Below, piece by piece: positions 1 to 6,126 of a stretch of 22,095 nt of DNA (position 1 is its first letter; each line of letters starts with the position of its first letter). Under the pieces are notes generated by a model. It was not told where the DNA came from and did not search any database. It was given only the letters and a program-made list of their open reading frames with translations. The translations under genes were made by a program, and so were the position numbers. Source of the DNA: CAZUDI01 sp964618975 (lineage in GTDB: Bacteria; Desulfobacterota; Desulfomonilia; UBA1062); NCBI GenBank assembly GCA_964618975.1, contig CAZUDI010000063.1:1-22095 (forward strand), read 5' to 3'.

Positions 1-48
1 GCAACACGGAATCAGCCTTATATGCCCCTCCCCTCGACCACTCACGAG

Positions 49-76
49 ATTATATCATAACCACGGGAACATGCAA
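49..76 (-). promoter_or_regulatory. sigma-70-like promoter reading out of the left edge
   Basis: On the minus strand a TTGCAT -35 box (71-76) is followed after 16 nt by a perfect TATAAT -10 box (49-54). Purine-rich GAGGGGAGGGG (25-35) and AAGG lie downstream. It probably drives a gene beginning at or just beyond the left edge of the window. No product can be seen. Confidence 0.45.
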
Positions 77-170
77 GGGATAGATGACTAAATATCGAGT
101 GATAATGGAAGGATGGGTCAAGGTGAGGCTGTCGGAGGCCAATTTCGGAGGCAAGCCGCACGCTCCGGGA

Positions 171-246
171 ACGGCCCGGCCGTAAGGGAGTGAACACCGC
201 CAGGGTCTATGCCCGTCTCAGGGGGGCAAGGCCCTTACCCCGAGAC
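171..246. other. GC-rich stem-loops in the non-coding region 1-322
   Basis: No convincing gene lies in 1-322. The segment contains a near-perfect palindrome, ACGGCC-C-GGCCGT (171-183), and a longer stem made of GTCTC (215-219) plus GGGG (221-224) pairing with CCCC (238-241) plus GAGAC (242-246). They could be RNA processing signals or terminator-like structures for the leftward hydrolase transcript. No known riboswitch consensus was recognised. Confidence 0.35.
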
Positions 247-270
247 AGCCCTTCCAAGGTTCTCATGCGG

Positions 271-312
271 GTGGGGGGGCTGCCGGGAGATCCCGGAGGG
301 GAGCCCCCCCAC
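271..312 (-). terminator. Strong hairpin downstream of the first hydrolase
   Basis: A perfect 11-bp stem (271-281 with 302-312, seven consecutive G:C pairs in its middle) encloses a second perfect 6-bp stem (283-288 with 291-296, two-base loop). It starts 11 bases past the hydrolase stop at 323. There is no U-tract, so it may be an RNA-stabilising or Rho-assisted end rather than a classical intrinsic terminator. Confidence 0.5.
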
Positions 313-322
313 CGTCAGGCCT

Positions 323-1834
323 TCATTCCCCCCCGAGACGCACACGGGTGGCGGCGATGAAGCAGAGGCCGTCATCGTCCTGGCCGAGGAGCGCAGGCGT
401 CGAGCCGGAGTCCGCGAGGGTCTCGTTCTCGTCGCGGGCCGTCTCCTCCGAAGGCTGCCTGGCGCTGGTGACCCTTGAAAGCCAGTCACCGATCAGGGGG
501 AAGGTGATGTGCGGGGCGTTGAGCCCGCAGGGGATGTCCGCGTGGGCCGAGTTGGGGATTACGTGCCACTCGTCCAGGGCGTGCGGGGTCTTGGCCTCCA
601 TGAGGCCCTCGATCACGTCCTCGGAATCGACCAGCCCGGGATAGGAGGACAGGACCGCGATGGTGGGGACGCGTACGCGCTGCATATGCAGGTCGTAGTA
701 ATAGTATCCGTCTTCGGGCGGGTCGGGCTGCGGCCCTACCACGGTGTCGCAGTTTTCCTCCCCGTTCATCCAGTGCTCGCGGATCCGGTCCCTCAAGGCG
801 ATGTCGCCCCACTGGGCCAGGCCGCGGATATAGGTGGACGAGGCCCCATAGCGCGCGAAGTAATCCTCCACATAGGGATGCATGTTGTTGGTATTCCAGA
901 AATTGAGGTAGCTCAAGACCTCCAGATAGTCGCCGATGAGGCGGTCCATCTCGAAGATCGTCCCGAAGATGAGGTCGATGCTCGCAATCATGACGCCGCT
1001 GTCGCTGATGAGCGGGTTGACGAGCTCCTCCATGAGCGTGTCGAGATCGAGATACAGCGGCGTCGTGAACAGGAGCCACATGAGATAGGTGTCGATCTCG
1101 GGGGGCACGCGCGGCACACAGCCGGGGTCGATGGCGATGAAGCCCGGGATGCGCGCGTTGCGCTCGTCGGCGAGTTCCTGGGCCCTCTCTGCGTCGGGGC
1201 TGATGTGGGGGAGATAGCCCTCCTGAAGGCCCCGGGCGAGCTCGTCGGGATCCATGTAGGCGCCCTGCAGGTAGGCGAAACAGACGAAACCGCCGGTGCT
1301 GTGGCCGCCGATGACCGGGTAGGCCCCCGTGACCTCGTATACCTTGTCGATACAGGCCGGGACGTCCAGGGCCCCCCAGACATCCAGCGTGGTGAGGCCG
1401 CTTTGGAACTCGCTGGCGAATTCCCCCCGGCCCGTGCCGCGATAGTTGGCGAACCAGGGATCATAGCCAGTAAGCCACAGGTAGTGGGCGATGCTGTAGT
1501 AGCGCAGGGGGTCTTCGGCGATGAAGCTGTCGCCCACAGCCCAGGCGGCCAGCGGGTCCTGCAGGGCCATGCCGGCATAGTCCGCGGCACGCGCTTCGGG
1601 GGTGTGGCTCAGGTAGATATTCATGTTGCACATGATCCCGGGAAAGATCAATACGGGCTGCGCCCCCTCGCGCGGCTCGCCCCCCGGGGGGGCGTAGCGC
1701 AAGAGCTTGAGCTCCATCCCGTCCGCCGTCAGGGCGCCGTAGAGACCCTCCGCGGCGCCGGCCGCGGGAGACCAGGGCCCCGCCACCACCAGGACCATCC
1801 AGGCCGCCAGGAAAATCAGACCCCTTTGCACCAT
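323..1834 (-). CDS. Secreted alpha/beta hydrolase (lipase/esterase-like), copy 1
   Basis: A 503-aa protein with a hydrophobic signal peptide (residues 5-27, likely cleaved near AGA-AEG). It has an alpha/beta-hydrolase core resembling the acid lipase/abhydrolase family: a PGIMCN oxyanion-type segment (65-70), YDPWFANYRGTGRGE (124-138), and the nucleophile elbow GGHSTGG with Ser179. His431 in NSAHAD is the likely catalytic histidine, and an Asp near SYPGLVD a candidate acid. It probably hydrolyses an ester outside the cytoplasm; the substrate is unknown. The ATG at 1834 is chosen over the one at 1867 because AGGAGG sits 9 nt upstream and the signal peptide then starts correctly. The protein ends with an acidic/glycine linker and CFIAATRVRLGGE, shared in pattern with the neighbouring paralogue. 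A 246-bp gap separates the two, so they may be transcribed separately. Confidence 0.85.
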   Translation of the reverse strand: MVQRGLIFLAAWMVLVVAGPWSPAAGAAEGLYGALTADGMELKLLRYAPPGGEPREGAQPVLIFPGIMCNMNIYLSHTPEARAADYAGMALQDPLAAWAVGDSFIAEDPLRYYSIAHYLWLTGYDPWFANYRGTGRGEFASEFQSGLTTLDVWGALDVPACIDKVYEVTGAYPVIGGHSTGGFVCFAYLQGAYMDPDELARGLQEGYLPHISPDAERAQELADERNARIPGFIAIDPGCVPRVPPEIDTYLMWLLFTTPLYLDLDTLMEELVNPLISDSGVMIASIDLIFGTIFEMDRLIGDYLEVLSYLNFWNTNNMHPYVEDYFARYGASSTYIRGLAQWGDIALRDRIREHWMNGEENCDTVVGPQPDPPEDGYYYYDLHMQRVRVPTIAVLSSYPGLVDSEDVIEGLMEAKTPHALDEWHVIPNSAHADIPCGLNAPHITFPLIGDWLSRVTSARQPSEETARDENETLADSGSTPALLGQDDDGLCFIAATRVRLGGE

Positions 1835-2080
1835 AGATCGAGACCTCCTCTCTGAAAAAAACATCACTTAAAAACAATGAGATGAAAACCAGGGCAAGCC
1901 CAAAGCCCCTGCTTGCCGCCGCCAGCCGCGTCGCATTTGACCATCACGTGATCAAAGACAGACGCAGCATCCTGTATCCCTGCCTGCCTCCGGGGCAGGT
2001 CGCGACCCCCCCCGCTCCCGCTTGGGTCCCCCGGGTCGAGACCCGCCCCGGGCTCCCCGCCCAGGCTGTGCCGCGGCCGC
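1835..2080. other. Spacer between the two hydrolase genes
   Basis: This 246-bp gap has no supported gene. It holds the ribosome binding site of the left hydrolase and one stem-loop, GGCAAGC (1893-1899) pairing with GCTTGCC (1911-1917), which could end or attenuate transcription from the right-hand paralogue. No clear -24/-12 or -35/-10 promoter was found. Confidence 0.4.
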
Positions 2081-3628
2081 TTACCGATCAAGGACGCGGC
2101 AGGCGCTCACGAAGCAGTAACCACCCCCGTCGTCGCCGGCATTAAGGACTGCTGCGGCCTTATCCGCGGCGCCTTCCCCCTCGTCCCGGGCGCTTTCCTC
2201 GACCGTCTCCTCGGCCGCGGCGGCGCACACCTCGTCCAGCCAGGAGCCGATGTATTCGAAGGTGAGATAGGGGGCATTGGAGCCGCAGACGACATCCACG
2301 TGTCCGGTGTTGGGGATCAGGTGGGGCTCGTCGTCGAGTTCGTGGGGGGTCTTGGCCTCCATCACGTCCCGGATGATCTGGGTGGCTTGGACAAGGCTGT
2401 CGGTGTAGGAGAGGACCACAACCGCGGGCACCCGCATGCGGCGCATGTTGTTGGCCGGGGAATCGTTCTCGTAGGGCCAGGGGAGGGTATAGTAGTAGTA
2501 ACCGTCGGTCTTAGGCGCGGGCGCGGGCCCGACCAGCCGTGTACGGTTTTCTTCCCCGTTGGTCCAGTGCTCGCGCACGACCTGGTGCATGCCGAAGTCG
2601 TAGTACTGGGACAGCGCCCTGAGATAGCAGGAGGAGGCCGCATAGCGCGCGAAATAGTCCTCCACGAGGGGGGGCATATTGCGGGTGTTCCAGAAGGTCA
2701 GGTAGCCGAAGATGTTCATGATCTCGGGCAGCTGCTCCCCGAAGAGGGCGTAGAGGTCATCCAGGCCGAAGATCAGCTCCATGAGCAGGTCCACGCCGAG
2801 GATGATCGGCTCCTTATCCGGCAGGTGGGTGTTGAGGGTCTCGCCGATCAGGGTGTCCAGGTCGATATAGGCGGGGATCCACAGCAGGGACCAGAGGAGA
2901 TCCTGATTCAGATAGGCGGGCATGGGGGGAATCCCCGCCGGATCGATGCCGATGAAGCCCTTGATGGAGCGGTTGCGCTCCACGGAAAGCAGCGGGTCGG
3001 CAAAGATATGCGGCAGGCCGTCCTGACCGAGTTCCGCGACATCGAGGGTGACCCCCTGCAGATAGGCATACGAGACCAGCCCCCCGGTCGAATGCCCGCC
3101 GATGAAGGGGTCCTTGCCGGTTATCCCCCGGACGATCTCGATGCAGGCGGGCACATCCAGGGCGGCCCAGATGTCGAGGGTCGTCAGAAGCCCGCCCTTG
3201 CCGCTTTGGTATTCACCCCGTCCGGTGCCGCGGTAGTTGGCGAACCAGGGGTCGTAGCCCTTGAGCCAGAGGTAGTGGGCCAGGTTGTAGAGCCTCAGGG
3301 GATCCTCCGCGATAAAGGGATCGTCAGCCGCCCAGGCCGGCAGGGGTTCGTCGAGCTCGAACCCGGCATACTCCGCGGCGCGCTCGGGAGGGGTGTGCAC
3401 CAGGAATTCGTTCATGTTGCAGACGATCCCGGAAAAGAGCAGCACGGGTTCGCCCGCGGAGTTGACCGGGGGCTCCTGGCCGTCCGGCAGGGCAGGGGGG
3501 TGGTAGCGCAGCATCTCGAGCGCCACGCCGTCCTGCGTGATGGCCGTGTAGTGCTCTCCCTGGGCGTGGGCCTGCGGCAAATACCAGACACTCATGATCG
3601 CTGCCAGGATCACCAGGTATCTTTTCAT
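2081..3628 (-). CDS. Secreted alpha/beta hydrolase (lipase/esterase-like), copy 2
   Basis: A 515-aa paralogue of the hydrolase to its left, collinear over the whole length. The signal peptide (MKRYLVILAAIMSVWYL) ends at AHA-QG. Shared blocks are FSGIVCN (65-71), YDPWFANYRGTGRGE (125-139) and the nucleophile elbow GGHSTGG with Ser180; His443 in NTGHVD is the likely catalytic histidine. Both copies have exactly 72 residues after that histidine. The C-terminal region is a low-complexity acidic/Ala stretch, then GDDGGGYCFVSACRVLDR, matching the tail pattern of the other copy. It is likely a periplasmic or exported ester hydrolase of unknown substrate. A GAGGGGGT ribosome binding site precedes the ATG. 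A possible -24/-12 promoter lies at 3721-3735. Tandem duplication with divergence of both copies is the simplest history. Confidence 0.85.
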   Translation of the reverse strand: MKRYLVILAAIMSVWYLPQAHAQGEHYTAITQDGVALEMLRYHPPALPDGQEPPVNSAGEPVLLFSGIVCNMNEFLVHTPPERAAEYAGFELDEPLPAWAADDPFIAEDPLRLYNLAHYLWLKGYDPWFANYRGTGRGEYQSGKGGLLTTLDIWAALDVPACIEIVRGITGKDPFIGGHSTGGLVSYAYLQGVTLDVAELGQDGLPHIFADPLLSVERNRSIKGFIGIDPAGIPPMPAYLNQDLLWSLLWIPAYIDLDTLIGETLNTHLPDKEPIILGVDLLMELIFGLDDLYALFGEQLPEIMNIFGYLTFWNTRNMPPLVEDYFARYAASSCYLRALSQYYDFGMHQVVREHWTNGEENRTRLVGPAPAPKTDGYYYYTLPWPYENDSPANNMRRMRVPAVVVLSYTDSLVQATQIIRDVMEAKTPHELDDEPHLIPNTGHVDVVCGSNAPYLTFEYIGSWLDEVCAAAAEETVEESARDEGEGAADKAAAVLNAGDDGGGYCFVSACRVLDR

Positions 3629-3720
3629 CCGGGTACACCCCCTCTGCTGTAAAGGTAATGGGTAGAAGTCATCTCAGATGGAAAAAAGATGGTCATCGTT
3701 CATCATGGTTACATCGGCAA

Positions 3721-3735
3721 GCAAAACTCGAACCA
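3721..3735 (-). promoter_or_regulatory. Possible sigma-54 (-24/-12) promoter for the hydrolases
   Basis: Read on the minus strand the site is TGGTTCGAGTTTTGC. It keeps the invariant GG and GC with the required 10-nt spacing and a full TTGC, but differs from the TGGCAC consensus at two places. It lies about 93 nt before the hydrolase ATG at 3628. Confidence 0.35.
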
Positions 3736-3746
3736 GACCGGGCATG

Positions 3747-3776
3747 TTCGATGTCAATGTAATATCGGTATATTAT
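3747..3776 (+). promoter_or_regulatory. Weak AT-rich promoter candidate for the small CxxC gene
   Basis: This is an AT-rich patch in a GC-rich window. A TATTAT -10-like box (3771-3776) follows a poor TTCGAT -35 (3747-3752) after 18 nt; TATATT with 16-nt spacing is an alternative. It could drive the 74-aa protein at 3955 with a leader of about 170 nt. Confidence 0.22.
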
Positions 3777-3778
3777 GT

Positions 3779-3958
3779 ATGAGGGCCGGAAAGGCGGCCG
3801 CCCTGGAGGAGAAACAAGTTCTCCAGATCAGGGGAAGATTTTTCCTGCATCTACGGGGCCTCAAGGGCCGCAAGGTCATCCTTTTGGCACTCGACATTGA
3901 TCCCGAATGCCCCTATGATAGGACGAGCCGACGGACGCAGGAAGGAGGCCCCCGATGA
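3779..3958 (+). CDS. Doubtful small ORF translationally coupled to the CxxC protein
   Basis: A 59-aa reading frame from the ATG at 3779; a further in-frame ATG at 3689 would add 30 residues that overlap promoter-like DNA. The product is basic, with an internal hydrophobic stretch (GRKVILLALDI) and no family I recognise. Its stop overlaps the ATG of the next gene as ATGA, which favours coupled translation. Its third-codon-position GC is lower than in confident genes here, and no ribosome binding site is evident. It may instead be an untranslated leader carrying the hairpin CTGGAG...CTCCAG (3800-3823). Confidence 0.28.
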   Translation: MRAGKAAALEEKQVLQIRGRFFLHLRGLKGRKVILLALDIDPECPYDRTSRRTQEGGPR

Positions 3959-4179
3959 AATGCGTGTATGACGACGAAAAACACTATGCGTTTCATGCCC
4001 AGGACAACCCCTCGCAATGCTTTCTGTGCTCGCATAACTCGCAGAAGCTCTTCATCGTGCGGCAGATATCCAGCTCCAAGATGGTTCACCTGTGCGGGGA
4101 ATGCATGCTGAACAACACCTCGGAATACCTGCTCGACAACACCCGGCCCTGGGAAGGCGACCGGGGCAGCAGCACCTGA
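3955..4179 (+). CDS. Small zinc-ribbon-like CxxC/CxxC protein
   Basis: A 74-aa protein with two CxxC pairs, Cys22/Cys25 (CFLC) and Cys47/Cys50 (CGEC), 21 residues apart. This is the usual layout of a zinc ribbon or treble-clef metal site; a further Cys3 sits near the N-terminus. The rest is polar, with no membrane segment or signal peptide, so a cytoplasmic zinc-binding protein or regulator is likely. No family was recognised. GGAGG at 3944-3948, 6 nt before the ATG, is a strong ribosome binding site and makes this the most convincing small gene of the window. It is isolated on the plus strand, between the leftward hydrolase genes and a leftward sensor kinase whose 3' end faces it. Confidence 0.7.
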   Translation: MKCVYDDEKHYAFHAQDNPSQCFLCSHNSQKLFIVRQISSSKMVHLCGECMLNNTSEYLLDNTRPWEGDRGSST

Positions 4180-4226
4180 GTCACACCGCACACCGTCCTG
4201 CCCCTGCCTTGGACGGGTCACGGGGG

Positions 4227-4242
4227 GCGGGTTAAGACCCGC
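4227..4242 (+). terminator. Candidate terminator hairpin after the small CxxC gene
   Basis: A perfect 6-bp stem, GCGGGT-TAAG-ACCCGC, lies about 48 bases past the stop codon at 4179. It is followed by mixed sequence without a clear T-tract, so intrinsic activity is uncertain. No gene is seen in the remaining gap up to 4429. Confidence 0.35.
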
Positions 4243-4429
4243 ATACAAGCTTTGCCCTGTTTACCAAACCTGCAGCATCCCTTTCTGCGCGACACCCCGG
4301 CGCGCTTGTGCAGGAGGGTTTTCCCCCGCCCGTTTCTGATGGCGGAAAGGGCCGCTCGGGGGCCTTCCGGCGCTTTATATGCAAGATGAAACCGCTTGGA
4401 GGGCCGATCGTATCCGCAACGGAGGGTTT

Positions 4430-4482
4430 CTAGACGGCGGGCACCCCGTGGGGGCCCGCACTGGAGGCTCCCGGGTGTCTAG
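4430..4482 (-). terminator. Nested hairpin terminator overlapping the sensor kinase stop
   Basis: GCGGGC(a)CCCC-gt-GGGG-GCCCGC (4437-4459) forms a 10-bp stem with a single bulged A. It sits inside a wider inverted repeat, CTAGAC (4430-4435) with GTCTAG (4477-4482), whose right arm includes the kinase stop codon. It lies between two converging genes and has no U-tract. Confidence 0.5.
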
Positions 4483-5573
4483 CGGTGGAATTTGAGCGTG
4501 AAGGTGCTGCCGTGTCCCTCTTCCGAACACACCTCGATCGCGCCGCTGTGGGCGTCCATGATCTTGCGGCAGAAGGTCAGCCCCAGGCCGGAGCCCCTGT
4601 GCCGATCCTCCTTGCCCCGGGCGCGGTAGAAGGGCTCGAAGATGAATGGCAGTTTGTCCCGGGGGATGCCTTCACCCGTATCCGTGACGCTCACGCACAC
4701 GTAGTAATCGTCAGCGTGCGTGCCGATGGTGATGCACCCGCCCGCGGGGGTGTATTTCGTGGCATTGCCGATGATGTTCGTAAAGACCCTTGCCAGGCTC
4801 TCCCTGTCGCCCACGATCATCGGCAGCGCCTCGCTTTGCGTCCAGGTGAGGGTGATGCCCCGCTTCTCGCACAGCGGCAGCATGTCTTCGACGCACTGGC
4901 CGAGCACCTCCCCCAGGTCGATGGCGGACTTTTCCTGCAGGAAGGTACCGTTCTCGATGCGCGAGAGGTCGAGCCAGTGCTCCACCAGGTCGTGCAGATT
5001 CTGGGCGCGCTTGCCGCAGCGCTCGATGATCGCGAGGATCTCGGGCCCCAGAGAGTCGCCTGAGAGCGCCTTGAGGCTCTCGATATACTGGAGGATCGTC
5101 ACGAGCGGGGAGCGCATCTCGTGACTGACAAAGGTGATGAAGTTCTTTTCCATGAATTCCTTCTGCTTTCTGAGTTCCTGGGCCTCGAGCTTGAGGGCGC
5201 GGTGTTCGAGGGCGCGTCGGGTGACGGCACGCAGCTGATCCGGGGTAAAGGGCTTCGGCAGATAGTCGTAGGCACCCTTCTGCATGGCCTCCACGGCGGA
5301 GACGATCGAGGCGAAGCCGGTGATCATGATCAGGGCAGTATCGGGGAGGTCGTGACAGAGCACCTCCACGATATCCATGCCCGAGCAATGCGGCATCTTG
5401 AGGTCCACAAAGGCCAGGGCCGGTTTCTCTTCCCGGGCGATATGGATGCCCTCTTGACCGTCGGAGGCGGTACACACCCTGTATCCCGACTTCTGGAGTG
5501 TCTGGCGGCACCCGTCCCGAATGGATTCCTCATCGTCGATGACGAGGATGGTGGGATTGCCCGAGGACGTCAT
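4479..5573 (-). CDS. Hybrid REC-histidine kinase
   Basis: A 364-aa cytoplasmic protein without membrane segments. Domains: receiver (7-125) with acidic pocket DDEE, phosphoacceptor Asp57 and Lys107; a short coiled linker; HisKA with FVSHEMRSPL (His151); HATPase_c with N-box Asn270, DTGEGIP (298-304) and GSGLGL (327-332). All catalytic features look intact. The order receiver-then-kinase fits a kinase governed by phosphorylation from another kinase. It lies 10 nt downstream of a lone receiver gene and most likely shares its sigma-54 promoter. The ATG at 5573 is preferred (AGAGG 5 nt upstream) over 5576 or 5606. Its receiver begins almost like that of the nearby NtrC-type activator (DEE[S/T]IRDGC[R/Q]QTL). 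The cognate partner cannot be proven from sequence. Confidence 0.88.
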   Translation of the reverse strand: MTSSGNPTILVIDDEESIRDGCRQTLQKSGYRVCTASDGQEGIHIAREEKPALAFVDLKMPHCSGMDIVEVLCHDLPDTALIMITGFASIVSAVEAMQKGAYDYLPKPFTPDQLRAVTRRALEHRALKLEAQELRKQKEFMEKNFITFVSHEMRSPLVTILQYIESLKALSGDSLGPEILAIIERCGKRAQNLHDLVEHWLDLSRIENGTFLQEKSAIDLGEVLGQCVEDMLPLCEKRGITLTWTQSEALPMIVGDRESLARVFTNIIGNATKYTPAGGCITIGTHADDYYVCVSVTDTGEGIPRDKLPFIFEPFYRARGKEDRHRGSGLGLTFCRKIMDAHSGAIEVCSEEGHGSTFTLKFHR

Positions 5574-5583
5574 CATCGCCTCT

Positions 5584-5970
5584 TCAGCGCAGCAGTTGCC
5601 CCACAAACTTAAGGAGATCGTCGGCCTTGATGGGCTTGTGCAGGACCATATTCACGGCCGGAACCTCCTCCGGCGGCTCATAGGACTGGAAGGGCCCCTC
5701 CAGGTCAACGGCGCTGAGCATGATGAGTGGCAGTTCCCGCCCCCGTTCGGTAGAGCGGATGCGGGAGATCACATTGAACCCCTCGCTCCAGGTCTCCATC
5801 ATCATATCGATGATGGCCAGGTCCGGGGCGACGGAGGCGGCCATATCGCAGCCGCGCTTGCCGTCTTCGGCCAGGAAGACATCGTAACCGCCCTTTTCCA
5901 GGATGAGTTTGGTGGCCATCAGAAAATCCTTGTCATCATCGATCAGGAGTATCTTTTTTTTCTGGGTCAT
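5584..5970 (-). CDS. Stand-alone response regulator receiver
   Basis: A 128-aa single receiver domain with acidic residues Asp11-Asp13, phosphoacceptor Asp55 (LAIIDMMMET), and Lys112 in HKPI; there is no output domain. The loop after Asp55 has one residue more than usual and lacks the canonical proline (D-MMMETWSE-G instead of D-xxMPxxD-G). It shares this trait with the lone receiver at 9665-10063. It is likely a phosphoryl shuttle or an interaction-based regulator. GGGAGG stands upstream of the ATG. It is the first gene after the consensus sigma-54 promoter at 6008-6022 and is followed by the hybrid kinase. Confidence 0.88.
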   Translation of the reverse strand: MTQKKKILLIDDDKDFLMATKLILEKGGYDVFLAEDGKRGCDMAASVAPDLAIIDMMMETWSEGFNVISRIRSTERGRELPLIMLSAVDLEGPFQSYEPPEEVPAVNMVLHKPIKADDLLKFVGQLLR

Positions 5971-6007
5971 GGAACACCTCCCATCTGAAAATGATACTAA
6001 CCGATGT

Positions 6008-6022
6008 GCAAACGCGGTGCCA
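6008..6022 (-). promoter_or_regulatory. Consensus sigma-54 (-24/-12) promoter of the receiver-kinase operon
   Basis: Read on the minus strand the sequence is TGGCACCGCGTTTGC, an exact TGGCAC-N5-TTGC. The expected start point is near 5996, about 26 nt before the ATG at 5970, leaving a normal leader with its ribosome binding site. The NtrC-type activator gene just upstream is the obvious candidate regulator. Confidence 0.8.
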
Positions 6023-6067
6023 TGTTGTATCCATAAGGAATGACAGCGATATTAAATCATGCCCCCC

Positions 6068-6102
6068 CACCTTGGGGTAAAACCCCCCCTCCCATGAGGA
6101 GG
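6068..6102 (-). terminator. Weak terminator-like hairpins after the NtrC-type gene
   Basis: CCTCC-CATGA-GGAGG (6088-6102) and an adjacent GGGG-TAAAA-CCCC element sit 25-60 nt past the activator stop. On the minus strand a short TTTT follows the first hairpin. Both are short, so termination here is only possible; they would separate the activator transcript from the sigma-54 promoter downstream. Confidence 0.3.
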
Positions 6103-6126
6103 ATGGCCCCACGCGGCACTTCCCCC

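Noticed and set aside
1..322. Possible riboswitch or tRNA-Sec gene in the GC-rich left end
   Set aside because: No conserved riboswitch core, acceptor stem or T-loop could be found; only simple hairpins are visible.
509..1855. Long plus-strand ORF opposite hydrolase 1 (and a similar one at 2300-3652 opposite hydrolase 2)
   Set aside because: Both are mirror frames of high-GC genes; the minus-strand products have signal peptides and catalytic motifs.
3885..3900. TGGCAC followed by ATTG as a plus-strand sigma-54 promoter
   Set aside because: The -12 element is out of register: GC is absent 10 nt after the GG, and this spacing is strict.
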